DNA of 64,000 nt from Aphanomyces cochlioides (Eukaryota; Oomycota; Saprolegniomycetes; Saprolegniales; Verrucalvaceae), in assembly GCA_019828595.1 (NCBI GenBank), contig JAHQRK010000005.1, positions 1,550,001 to 1,614,000 on the forward strand. The letters are read 5' to 3'. The position numbers and the translations under genes were made by a program. This document shows, piece after piece, positions 9,643 through 19,990 of this stretch (the first letter of the stretch is position 1; every line of letters begins with the position of its first letter). The notes beneath the pieces are model-generated. The model saw nothing but the letters and a program-made list of their open reading frames with translations. It had not been told where the DNA came from and searched no databases.

Positions 9643-10885
9643 ATGGCAACAACGGGTAAGAGGCACCAAAGCCATAGATTAAAAAGCATCCATGGTTCTT
9701 TTAGGTATCTCATTGATCCCTCTGCTTGGCGCTGGAGTGTGTATTGTATTGACGTGTGTTTACATGTTCCACAATCATCGAAAGCGAGCGAGCGCTGTCG
9801 ACTTGTCCAATTTTCAACTGGAAAAGATCACCAAAGTCATGGACTCCGAGATGTGCGTTGTGGGAACCTTACCTGGCAGCCCAGACAAAATACTGCTCAT
9901 TTTGCAAAAGCAAAAGTTTGGACGTGGGGATGCTTTGCGTTTGATTCATGGCATGACGCTGCGTCGTGTCCATGAAAACGACGTCTACTCTAACCATATT
10001 GGCGTTCTCTCAGGCGATAACGATGCCTTGCGGGTTTTAATTAGCGCTCTAAATCTTGGCAACTCATGGAATGTTTCCTAGGTGACGATGATTTACCCCG
10101 CAACACCGGCGCATATTGCCAAACACACTGAGCAAGTATTTCACATGGCAGTTGAAACAAAGGGAGTGTATGAGAGAGCAACTTTGCCATACATAGAAAG
10201 TATTCCCACGGAAAAAATTCAATGGGTGTACAATATCTTGGAACGGTGCGTGGTGAACTAGAATACGCTAGTCTTACATGTTTGTAGTAAGAGCGAAACG
10301 GAGAAAATTATCTTGGAAGATTTGGATCCTGCGACTGGATTCGTGCTGCTCCCCGACACAAAATGGAACCCTCCGTTCAATGTATCAATGCTTCATTAAT
10401 TTTCACGTATTCATCACGATAGGTTGAAAATCTCTACTGCCTTGCTCTTGTCATGGACAAATCTATTCGTTCTGTGCGTGATCTACGTGCCGAACATTTG
10501 GCTCTGTTGCGCAATCTTCGGTAACGATCACTTTAATAAGTATGGCCAGCCCGATGGTCCTGCGTAGGGACAAAAGTTTGGCGTTGATTTGTGAAAAGTA
10601 CAACGTTGCGAAGAGCTCTATTCGATGTTTTGTGCATTATCAGCCGTCGTATTACCATTTCCACGTGCATTTCACGCATCTCAAGGTTCCCTTTGGTACA
10701 TTTTGCTTATCCTTGAGATGCGAGATCGCTCATGGACTGTAGGTATTTTTGTTGGCAAGGCCATTTTACTCGAAGACATCATTTACAACATTTCAACTCG
10801 CGGCGACTACTACCAACATGCCACGCTCTCGTACGTTGTGGGCGAAGCCCAACATGCAGCTCTCCATGAAGCGTTGGTCAAGTAA
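9643..10885 (+). CDS. DCPS: Scavenger mRNA decapping enzyme DcpS with N-terminal membrane anchor
   Basis: Seven exons (9643-9655, 9705-10033, 10082-10245, 10288-10381, 10423-10520, 10568-10695, 10743-10885), introns 41-49 nt, 322 residues; human DcpS has 337. Family landmarks run in order: MIYPATPAHIAKHTEQ, IQWVYNILE, GFVLLPDTKWN, SVRDLRAEHL and the HIT signature YYHFHVHFTHL with His263/265/267. DcpS hydrolyses the m7GpppN cap left after 3'-5' mRNA decay. Unusually, residues 6-26 are a hydrophobic segment (ISLIPLLGAGVCIVLTCVYM) followed by basic residues, so the protein may be membrane-tethered. An ATG at 9692, inside intron 1, could be an alternative start but keeps the hydrophobic segment. 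The 3' end overlaps the convergent gene by 8 bp. Confidence 0.9.
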
Positions 10886-11624
10886 AGACAAAATACTCTT
10901 GCTCTTCTGGATGCGAAGCTCGCCGCTTGCCAAACGGCCGTCTTGTTCTTGTCGTTTTGCTTTTTGAAACATGGATCGTTTGTGGCTGTTCTTGTCGTGC
11001 TTGTGATGATGTTGCTATTTCTCGCACGATTGAAGACGGCGGGGAGGATGAGCTTGATGTGGATGCTTGATCATCATCGTCGTCGACGAGCAAAAAGATT
11101 TGTGATAGAGGGGTATTGGCTTCGTTGTCGGTTACTTGAGCCAAGAGTGAGGCTATCGACGTCCTTGGCTCTATCGACATGGTTTGGACATATGCAAATG
11201 GAAGTTCCTTGAAGTGCTCAGCGGCAAATTTGATCATGTCGTCAAAATCGGTGCGTGTGATGGTGACATCGTCGTTTTCGTCGTCCAGCAGCGCATCATC
11301 TCCTGAGTCCGTGACTTCCATCAGGTACGCCAATGCATCTGTGCTTAGCTCGTCTTTGTTCAAATTCACGGCTACGTCGCCTCTGCTCGTGTACAAGACA
11401 TTCGACACTGGTGGTGATGGCTGGTCGACAGCGAAAACACTTTTGATGCTCATACGGCTGTTACTTCGAAGTTTGACAGTCGATGATGCCACCAGAGCCA
11501 CAGGTACATCGACGCGGCGTCGTTGTCGTTGCCTTGGAATGTCTAATGTGCGGTGTGCATACCAAACATATAGTGCATACAGCGATGGAATCGCCACGGC
11601 CGTGATGACACTCGACATGGTCAC
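10878..11624 (-). CDS. Hypothetical membrane-anchored acidic protein
   Basis: One open frame of 248 residues. A single N-terminal membrane segment (SVITAVAIPSLYALYVWYAH, about res 5-24) is followed by Arg-rich sequence, a moderately conserved-looking middle (FDDMIKFAAEHFKELPFAYV), an acidic run (DDDDD) and a Ser-rich, then basic tail. No domain is recognised. The arrangement suggests a type-III-like single-pass protein with a cytosolic tail. It converges on DCPS (8-bp overlap) and lies 78 bp downstream of LRRC51 on the same strand. Confidence 0.6.
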   Translation of the reverse strand: MTMSSVITAVAIPSLYALYVWYAHRTLDIPRQRQRRRVDVPVALVASSTVKLRSNSRMSIKSVFAVDQPSPPVSNVLYTSRGDVAVNLNKDELSTDALAYLMEVTDSGDDALLDDENDDVTITRTDFDDMIKFAAEHFKELPFAYVQTMSIEPRTSIASLLAQVTDNEANTPLSQIFLLVDDDDDQASTSSSSSPPSSIVREIATSSQARQEQPQTIHVSKSKTTRTRRPFGKRRASHPEEQEYFVFT

Positions 11625-11702
11625 AAAATTAAAACCAATGTGCGGCAGAGAGAGAAGTTACTAGCTGACAGTCTTCTACCAAGAAAAAATATCGTGTTGG
11701 AT

Positions 11703-12468
11703 TTAAAAGTCCTCGTCCACATGCTCCCCTCGCCTCCGAGCTAACGTCTTCCGGTACGTGATGCTCCAAGTCGCCGCGCGCTCTCGGTCAATGCGCGTGA
11801 TGGAGCTAAAATCCAGCTCTAGCAACGACGGCAAGTGATAGATCGTGTAGTTGTGGTAATGTTTTTTCTCCTCGACGGGATTGCCATGCAGTGTGAGGTG
11901 GCGCAGTTTGGTCAAACAGGTCAAGCTGTCAATGACCGAGTACTTGGCGAGCTGGTTGGCATGGAGGTGAACTGTCGTGAGCTCTAAGTATGGAAGAAAC
12001 ACACTTGGTGGAATACTCGTCAAGGCATTGCCACTCAAATCGATCCACTGCAGGCGCGACGGTTTGATGAAGACCGTCGCGAGTGCTTTGTCCAAGTCTT
12101 CAAGATGCGTGAGGCAATTGTTGTTGAGGCGAATCGACACGGGGGATTCAAATGCGCGCGGTGAGTCACCCCGTGGAGACGTCTACACAGATATTACGAT
12201 TTCGCACAGTGATTTACATACCGCTCCCGTGTCTGCCTTCTTTCGACCCGTCACGGGCTCTTCTTTCACGATGTCTATCGCCAAGACCGCCATGAAGTTG
12301 AGTTTTGAAAGCGTTCGTACCCGAGACAGTCGGCAAGTTCATGAAGGAGAAATCGAGCGGCACGTCCGGCACTGTGGCTTTCAACTCTTTGACCGAAGAC
12401 ACTGCTTTCCGTGGGGATCCTCTCGACGGTGATGTCGAGGTAGCACGAGTCTGTGGTCGGCGATCCAT
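11703..12468 (-). CDS. LRRC51: Leucine-rich repeat protein LRRC51-like
   Basis: Minus-strand exons 12468-12321, 12274-12222 and 12182-11703 (introns 46 and 39 nt) give 226 residues. The N-terminal VPLDFSFMNL matches the PPLDYSF signature I know from LRRC51, and LRRs follow: IRLNNNCLTHL, LQWIDLSGNALTSI, LTTVHLHANQL, LRHLTLHGNPVEEKKHY, LLELDFSSITRIDR. The family is ciliary/axoneme-associated in animals (fused to TOMT in primates); the role here is inferred only. The start codon overlaps that of the divergent EEP gene. An N-terminus longer than human, and antisense to the alternative upstream frame of that gene, leaves the exact start uncertain. Confidence 0.82.
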
Positions 12469-14547
12469 GGCTCTCAGGAACTATTTTCTGTCGAGTGAAA
12501 CGGCTCGACGACTGATGGACGAATCGTTGCGATATGGCGGACGGAAGATGGTGCGGACGACAATGCAGGATGCCGGCAATCTCGAGGGACAAGAAGCGGT
12601 CTCCGTCCTCTCGTATAACGTCATGCGACAAATGCACGCCACACCAAAGTACAAACCATTCTGCGACTCCAGTATCTTGACAGCCACGAGACGCAAGGAG
12701 CAAATCTTCCAGTAGAGCCTCCTCTTGCAACGATAGATTGGTGATTGCTCGCTTTAGGGAACTCCTTAGCTACAATGCTGACATTCACTGCCTTCAGGTA
12801 ACCCGTCACGTCTATTCTATCTTTCATGTGAACGCAGGAAGTCGACGACTATGCATTGTGGTGGGTTCCTCGATTAAATGCGGCTGGATACGACAGCATA
12901 TACCACCAGCGTACAGGACAATTCGACGATGGCCTCGTGATTGCGTTTCGGCGCATGCTCTTCCAGATTTTCCACACGAAGTCTGTCAATTTGAATGACA
13001 TTGAGGCGGAGAACGACAATATCGCGGCTAAACTGCGTCAAGACAATGTTGCTCTTCTAGCTGCCTTGCAGCCATGGGAAGTATGCCGTTTTCCAAGCGC
13101 GCTGTGCGTTGGTACATTATCTCCCCCCCTTGATGGATAATAATTATCATGGAATCTTGTAGTCAACGTCCAACTTGCATGCCATCCAGCCTTAACCATG
13201 GTCCGAGAACGTCAGGTTGCATACCTCTGTCCTATTATCGAAGCATTCAATGTGGATTTTCAATTGCCTGTCGTCTTTGCTGGCTCCTTCAACGCGCCAC
13301 CAAACAGCCAAGTCTATCACACTCTTCGAACTGGCCGACCACGACCAGCGCCAGACCCACCGGCAAAATTGCCAAGACCATGCGTCGTTGATCCAAGCTC
13401 CAGTACCCTCACTGTGCAATGGGAGCTTCCTCCATTGATCGTAATGCCTCTCTGAACATCAAGGTTTATCTCAACGATGTAGGAAAATGAAAAAGATGGA
13501 CCGGTCGTTGCATTTCGTGTCGACCGCCGTGTGAATGGCAACACTTCGGTCGGATTTTCAAATCCAATGGTGATTGAAGATCCAGCAGCGCGTCAAGTGA
13601 AAATTACCATGCTCAGTGCTGGCAACACGTATGAATTCCGCGTGGCAGCTCTCAACCAAGCCGGGTGGGGGACTTATTCGACGCCGTCGTTGCCGATGGA
13701 AACCCTACGCGTACAAATGTACTATCCCATGCGTTGGAGTTGACAACTTTAACAGACACGGTCAACAAGGTTTGATACAAAACCACTAGTGGCTGCTATC
13801 CAGGATCTGCCCCAACCAAGTCCCCTCAAGGTACATTTCGTTCTTCGTCAAGTTTTACTTTGACGGATACCACGTAGCTTTCATTTGGTTCGGGTAAAAC
13901 GCCGCGATTTGAGGATGGTCAAATTCGCGACGATATTTGTCCGCGTCCGAGTCGTCTGCATGGACAAGAAGCGGTTTACGACACTCTTCTAAGACGAGGA
14001 GATCGTGAAGACAAACTGCTGCATTTTGAAGTGTTCGAAAGCGCGTACGAGCGCTCTTATCTCGACAGCGAGCCTGACTTCACGTTTGCCGATCCGTCGT
14101 TCACAGGCACAGTCGACTACATTTTCTACTCGAAACAAGTACTCTGATGGAATGACTTTGAGCTAGGGTAAATCATCTTTCGTTTGTAGGAATTGCAAGC
14201 AAGACGTGTCTTATCGCTGCCATTGCTGGAATCTCTTGACGGTGAAGATGTGCGAGAGCCCGAGAAAATCCCAGACAACGGTCTACTCACGTGAACATAT
14301 TGGATGCTTGATTGCGACTTTAGACTACGTGAGTCAAATCCCAAAGGGTTGGCAAGGCGCGGAGGCTTTAACGAACCTTTTAGCCAGCTCAAATTACATG
14401 GGTGAATGGTCGGCCGAAGTTCTACAAGTGCCAAATCCTCGCCGAAAACATTTCTGGCTGCCCAATGCGTTGTTTGCTTCAGACCATTTGGCGCTCATGG
14501 CAGAACTTGTTTTTCGAGATGAGGAACTACCCGTCGCGTGGAATTAG
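12467..14547 (+). CDS. CCR4-type EEP nuclease-fold protein with an inserted fibronectin III domain
   Basis: Nine exons (12467-12711, 12758-12797, 12838-13111, 13163-13440, 13483-13710, 13756-13830, 13878-14138, 14190-14280, 14324-14547) give 571 residues. EEP motifs: LSYN (Asn51), CLQE (Glu96), AGSFN (228-230), GTVDYIFYS (Asp460) and SDHLALMAE (Asp551, His552). This order is that of CCR4/nocturnin/angel deadenylases. Residues about 256-355 are a fibronectin III domain (LTVQWELPP ... TYEFRVAALNQAGWG) placed inside the EEP fold, between the FN motif and the DYIF motif. The usual GDFN is GSFN, so the catalytic Asp is Ser. Activity may be reduced or lost. The exon 8 donor (GTCTAC) is the weakest splice call. 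Confidence 0.85.
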
Positions 14548-14560
14548 ACGACATTTTTGT

Positions 14561-14986
14561 TTACAATTCGTGAGTTAACTCTAGCAAACATGGTTGCAAT
14601 TGAACGACGGGACTGTGCAACTCCGTTCCAAGGCGAGGTGAATATCCTTCGAGGGGTGGTGTCGCTTGATTGCGCCTGCATGCTTGATCTTGATCGTTTA
14701 AACGTGGATCGCATCGAAAATGCACTTCAGGAGGCCAGGAGGCAAAGTCTGCGAACGACCAGAAGCCCCGATGTCGAAAGAGGCGAAAATCGTTTGCTGG
14801 ATCAGCGCCGTATTTGTAGTCATCTGGATCGACTCGTGTGTACACTGGAGCGTCGTCAGAGATGAGCTCGTCGTCAATTTCATACATGCCAATCATCGCT
14901 GGCACACTCGCCGAACAGACGTAGAGTTTACTCTGACCACTGACAGCAGTTGATAATGCCATCAGGATAATACTTGCGAGTTGCAT
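14561..14986 (-). CDS. Predicted small secreted protein
   Basis: 141 residues from 14986, starting MQLASIILMALSTAVSGQ, a good signal peptide with cleavage likely after Gly17 or nearby. The mature part contains YEIDDELISDDAPVYTRV, then FRLFRHRGFWSFADFASWPP and VHFRCDPR, an aromatic-rich pattern that looks like a compact extracellular fold. I do not recognise the family. The last ~35 residues read less like protein and may be an unspliced tail. It converges on the EEP gene with 13 bp between stops. Confidence 0.55.
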   Translation of the reverse strand: MQLASIILMALSTAVSGQSKLYVCSASVPAMIGMYEIDDELISDDAPVYTRVDPDDYKYGADPANDFRLFRHRGFWSFADFASWPPEVHFRCDPRLNDQDQACRRNQATPPLEGYSPRLGTELHSPVVQLQPCLLELTHEL

Positions 14987-15120
14987 TGCTCACTGGCTGT
15001 TGAAAAATGCGTGTTCAAGCAGAAACCTTGGGGAATTCATTCGATAATCGAAGATTCTTGAATGGAGTGTGTCTTTTTTGGAACATTATCCAGACTGTGC
15101 GCTGCACATGGAATGAACTC

Positions 15121-15595
15121 TCAACGATTCCCATGGAGTGCTAAAAGAACGAGGTAATCGAGTGATAGCGTGGTAGATAATGATGCAATCAAACCGTTGT
15201 AACGAGAGACATCAACAGTATAATGCCACTCCTCGATCACCTCGAAACAACACTTACATTGCTGAATTGCCAGGCATGCAGCGATTGCCGTTGAAATGAG
15301 TTCCACAAAAATATGGACAGGAGCATGGCTAAGGCAAAATGACTGAGCTCGATCATTTTGAGCGCATGAGAAGTTGGTTCGACAGTTAAATTGGCATTTG
15401 CAGTGAGTGGTACCTCGAAGTACCTCGTATTGCAAGGTAAGTCTGTTCAAAGGCAATTTCACTCACCCAACCTCGGTTAGATTCAGTAAATGAGCGCCGC
15501 CTTTCAAACCTTGGAAGTATAGCTTCGCGTTTCGAGCTCTCAAGCGTGCTTGCTAATTCAACTTGGGTCAATTTGGGCAAAGTACCTCTCCCCAT
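15121..15595 (-). CDS. Possible spliced minus-strand gene, structure unresolved
   Basis: An ATG at 15595 opens a frame beginning MGRGTLPKLTQVELAS and continuing through a basic stretch (FERRRSFTESNRGW). Downstream frames contain a hydrophobic segment (FVELISTAIAACLAI) followed by a strong GTAAGT donor. Introns are clearly present but I could not fix phases, so product and exons are unknown. Hydrophobicity suggests a membrane protein. Confidence 0.28.
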
Positions 15596-15872
15596 GCCGA
15601 GTCAAAACATCTTTTTCTTCGATACCACGAAAGTCCTCAAAATAAGAAATTGCGAGCACTACACTTCTTACATTTTTCATTTGGTGCATTAGCAAGGAGA
15701 TGCTGTCAATGCAACTCGCAAGCAAAGTCAAGCCAAATCGTCGTCGAAAACACTGCTGGTAGCCAATGATGCTATCAAAGAGCTATCGACGGACGATAGT
15801 GGCTATGTGGAAGTTGTTCATTCGAATGGAGCATCAAGATTTACGCTCAGTGGCTCGTTCGTTTCTTTGTAG
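15594..15872 (+). CDS. Possible short spliced gene
   Basis: Exon 15594-15632 (MPSQNIFFFDTTK) could join 15693-15872 (beginning QGDAVNATRKQSQAK and containing DDSGYVEVVHSNGASRF) through a 60-nt GT-AG intron, giving 72 residues. The second exon reads convincingly as protein, but the donor (GTCCTC) is weak, so the gene may extend differently. No family recognised. Its ATG overlaps the opposite-strand ATG at 15595. Confidence 0.28.
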
Positions 15873-16426
15873 ACTTTATTGCAGCACAGACAGGAAAGTA
15901 CCTTCATAGCTTCTTGGAAAGACGGCGGACTCTCGTTTTGCATCGGCCATAATTCTTCCAGTACTAGCTGAGCACTTGAAATGTTGTATGCTGACGTTCC
16001 GCCTTGACCTTTTCAGCACTGAAAATCTAGTCCGACAGCATCAATCCTGGAACAGAGGTTGTGTCGCCCATGCTCGTCTAGAATACAAGACTCGCAATAT
16101 AAGGCGTAATTCAACCATCTAGAACACTCCGAGCAGCCTAAGCTAAGTTGTGTCTTAGTGAATACTATTATCACCTTCCTGTCGAGCGTACGAGCCTACC
16201 CCAAGAGGCTGACGACCTGACATCCAAGAAGCGCGAATGAGGCCTACATTGGCTTACAGAGTAGTCCATGGCTCTGCTCAAGGACGGGAGAGGTATTGCC
16301 GCTTCCTTCTGGTCGCTCATTCCTTCGTCTCTTCTGTTCGACTTTGGCGCGCAATCAGAGAATGACCTTTTTCTCAAATCAGCAAATTTCTATACTGAAC
16401 TTTGAAAAAAATCATTCTTCTGGCAA
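15873..16426. other. Intergenic, no gene recognised
   Basis: About 550 bp with only short frames on either strand and no consistent splice structure, repeat or RNA. Confidence 0.4.
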
Positions 16427-18011
16427 ATGAAACCTTCTCAGCAACGGACCGATGCATTGGATCGGTCGGCAGCCTTCATGGGCCACGAGTATGCTCTAGA
16501 GGCGGAAGAGTGTGCACAAACTGGTCACGTATGTCACTTCATTCGATGTCTTTGCTCACCGACCGTAGTGGCAACGCGCCGAGCAGCTTGAGCGACTCGC
16601 CAGTTCGAGCTATCTTCGTGCGATGGATGCAGTCCGACAAGAAGATACCAAGACACGAGCGGCGCTCAAACTCATCGCAGACAACCATGAACAGCGTGCC
16701 ATGCGATGGCATATGCTCGTTAATCTCCGTCAAAGTCCTCCTTCATCAACCGACAATTCATCGGCTCCGCACCCATCTCAAACAGATCTGCCGACGCCTC
16801 CACCCTCCTCCACATCTTCCTCATCGCCACCCCTCACAGGCAAAACAAATAAAGCGTCCTTGTCGTCTCGGACGTCCGACGTGCACATGGATTATAATCA
16901 ACCACTTCAGACAGCCGCTTCAGAGATGGAAGAACTCTTTGATCGATTGCAAGCACTTGGATTCTCCACCGCAGCATCAAATCCAGCGTTCCCACCAAGT
17001 GCTCCGCCGCAATTGAAGCAATATTTGAGCTCCGATCTTGGGGATTCATTTTATTTGTTGCCAAAAGCCCATGGCAAACCTGCTTCACCCTTGACAGCAT
17101 GTCGTGTCGATGGAGAAGCCATGTTACGCGCAGGCGTTGCGCAGCGCATGAAAAATCAACGAGAAAGGTTTATCGCTGCTTGTGCGATTATATCTTACAT
17201 GGCTACTTAGATTGATGGAAAAGCAAGCCATGCGTCCATCGTCGTTGAAAGAAGGTTTTGAAGTTCATCGAGAATAGAGTTTCATATCATTGTCATCTAG
17301 AGGACAACGAACAAGCTCAATCTGAAACTAGCAACGCCCGCCGCAGCCATGGCGACAGTGATTTGGCTGAACTCGATCAATTAAAGAGCGCATTGGCGCA
17401 TCAAAAGTACGAAGCTACGCGTCTAATGCAGACTGTGAAGACACTCAGTGCGGAAAATGCCAAGTTGATCCAAGTGATTCTCCAAAATTCCCCACTGAGG
17501 TGCTCACGATGCCGAATAGGATACACAAGACATGGCACGCCTTCGCGAAGAAAACAAGCGACTCGTGCACGCCATGGACGATTTCAAGACGGAGTACCAA
17601 CAGAAATTCGCTGTGCTCAAGCGAGCTTTGGAAGAATGGCGGCGGCGGCAAAATGAGCAACGAACTTCACCGCAAGAAGCAACGTATGATCTAAGTTGTT
17701 CATGCAGCTACTGACTTGATTTTCAGAGACAAACGAATGACCGAACAACAAGTTTTGTTACTGCAGCATGAGTTGTCTGCTGCTCAAGAGGCAATTCGTC
17801 AAAAAGTAAGTGTGTTGGGGCTCATGATATATGGACAACTTTTTTGTAGGATACACAGCTGAAGCGGTATGAGTCGTGGTTTCAATCGCTCAAGGCTTCG
17901 GCCAAAGCCAAGCAACAAAGCCGCGATGCACCTCTCGATCAAACCAGCAATACGAGCAGCAACAGTCCAATGCATGCACCACTTGACCATTCAACGCGAC
18001 GAGAGTTGTGA
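16427..18011 (+). CDS. NRBF2/Atg38-like protein (MIT-type N-terminus plus coiled coil)
   Basis: Seven exons (16427-16528, 16569-17167, 17211-17254, 17301-17473, 17520-17683, 17727-17805, 17850-18011), introns 40-46 nt, 440 residues. The first ~80 residues form a helical hairpin with the MIT pattern: AFMGHEYALEAEECAQTGHW, then AMDAVRQEDTKTRAALKLIA and DNHEQRAMRWHML. This layout matches NRBF2, the metazoan Atg38, which binds the Atg14-Vps34 PI3-kinase complex in autophagy. A Pro/Ser-rich linker follows, then long coiled coils (about 230-400: LRQENK-like heptads, FAVLKRALEEWRRRQNEQR, LLLQHELSAAQEAIRQK). The NRBF2 link is an inference from pattern, not from a search. It converges on EMG1 with 15 bp between stops. 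Confidence 0.75.
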
Positions 18012-18026
18012 AAAAGATTATCAAGT

Positions 18027-18925
18027 TTACAAAATACCATAATGGCGTTCAAAAGCGTTGAGAAGCCGCGAAACGGCTTGAGCTCCACTCATCTACACAC
18101 AGACTAAGCACAAAAATGGATGGCACGATATACCGGGTATTCCGATAAGCCAATCATTTCATCAATCTAGAGGAGCATCGACATCGTCAATTTTAAGAGC
18201 AGTGCATGGACGTACATAAGGACACATTTCTTTCGTAATATGGCCATGAGCCATTGCACCGAAGACAAACACAACTGGTTCCTTTGGCAATTCCGTCGTA
18301 AACTCCCATGGGTCGACCAATGTTCCCGTGACCGAACAGCCTACAATAAGAAACAGTATGTGAAATGGCGCGAATGATATGACACTTGCCGTATTTCTTG
18401 CAATTGGCTGGAAAGTGCGCGTCGACTGGATTTTGAATAACTTTGAGAAGCGTGGTTTTCCCATCAGAGGAGCGAATTTTGAGCGCATGGAGCAATTGTA
18501 CTACGAAATGGTGGTAATGAGCTCAACAAGTTGAATCGGGCTCTTCCATACCCATCAAACCAGCAAATCGTTTGTACGTGCGCGGGATACGCATTTGCGA
18601 GCTCACTTGAATGAGCACACCCTTGGCACTGCGGATAAACACCTATCAAGGATGTAAGTAAGTCGCTTATCAACTCGAGCATGGCAGCATGTAATTGTAC
18701 CTTGAGATATCCAGCTTTGTTGAGTGGACTGTCGAGAAGCGCCATTAGCTCTTGGTGCAAAATATCTGGTCGAGACGCGCTCGGATCCTTGTTATGTTTC
18801 TTGTGAATGCCCTTGTGGTCATCGCAGTTCAAGAGCTGATAGCCACGCGCTGTCTTGACAGTCTCGAGCGACGCATTCTCCAGCACGACGATCACTTGCG
18901 GCTTTGTCTCGAGCTTCTTCGACAT
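18027..18925 (-). CDS. EMG1: rRNA pseudouridine N1-methyltransferase EMG1/NEP1
   Basis: Minus-strand exons 18925-18701, 18642-18552, 18500-18390, 18340-18216, 18166-18112 and 18076-18027 give 218 residues. Family landmarks: VIVVLENASLETVK, YQLLNCDDHKG, RPDILHQELMALLDSPLNKA, RIPRTYKRFAGLMVQLLH, KVIQNPVDAHFPANCKK, VVFVFGAMAHG and EMIGLSEYP near the end. NEP1 is a SPOUT-class enzyme that methylates the hypermodified pseudouridine of 18S rRNA and is needed for 40S assembly in the nucleolus. The third intron uses a GC donor (GCAAGT). The last intron would be only 35 nt, the shortest here, and is the least certain junction. Confidence 0.92.
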
Positions 18926-19990
18926 GATGCTTGACGTCCAATGGACGACGTATCACTTTATACAGGATTTTTCAAAGAGCTTCAACTTTAAACATATAAA
19001 TTGTCAAGGGTAGATCAAAAATAGGTCACCTTGCAGCCAATCAACATCACAAAGCGATAGCAATAGGCTCATGAGTTGACAGCGGATGGAGCCGCTCGAG
19101 TAAAATGGTCTCTGAGATTATATATCACTCAAATGAAGAACGAACTGCCCTTGCTTGCTGCCACTCTTTAGGAGGATGTGGTCAAAGTTGGCACTTTCAT
19201 CAAAAGCATCGTTACCTCTCTTTTGTCGCCGAATTCACGTGTGAGTAAACGTGGCTTGCATTGAGATCGTGACTTTAAAGCGTGGAGATGTCTGTGACAT
19301 CGATTCATCTTCCCTATCTAGCCGTCTGCTCATGTTGCCATGTATGTAAAGAGCTTACATATTGTATGCAAGGATTGCATAGTATTTAGTGAAACACCAT
19401 AGAAGCTCTTTGTTCCGTGCAAGGAGGACTTCTTCACATTCTACCATCTCGCTTGCCAGAATGTCATCATCGCAGATGTGCGAAGAAGGTCACACGGAGT
19501 TCAGGGAATTTTAGCCATGTGTGGCGAATTGCCTTTAAAGTTAATCACTCCTTAGAATATTTTATATTAAAATATATAATTCTATACAACGTATTTTATT
19601 CATAATGCTAATACTAGTACCAACAATACAATTATGAAAAATAAGAAGTTATAAGATTTCATAGGGTTAATGTCAAATCACTCTTATGCAAACTCACAAT
19701 GCAATGTGACCGACAATTCCGATCGCACATCGTTCTCCATGCTTGCCATCACCAATAGTGCAACCATCAATGTCAACGACGCCATCGACAACATCATTCA
19801 CACAGAAATGAATCACGGAGAATAATAAATTGCCACAAGATTAGTTTGAAGTCAATATGAGCCCCAATATTCACAAAAAATACAAAATTAAAACGATGGG
19901 ACCCTCATTTAAATCAAATCTTGTTGTGACTGAGCGGTTCGTCCTATCGCTTCATAGACGAAACATTCGTAGGCTTGAAGGCATTTTGTC
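18926..19990. other. Intergenic region upstream of EMG1 and XRN1
   Basis: Just over 1 kb between divergent genes. It becomes strongly AT-rich from about 19550 toward XRN1. No ORF, repeat pair, tRNA or other RNA is recognised; it presumably holds both promoters. Confidence 0.4.

Noticed and set aside
13081..13162. 82-nt intron after PWE in the EEP gene
   Set aside because: Breaks the phase; reading on to 13111 and using a 51-nt intron restores the frame into VNVQLACHP.
18162..18215. EMG1 ending as ...KIDDVDAPLD at 18159
   Set aside because: Those residues lie in a 49-nt intron; splicing it recovers the family C-terminus EMIGLSEYP.
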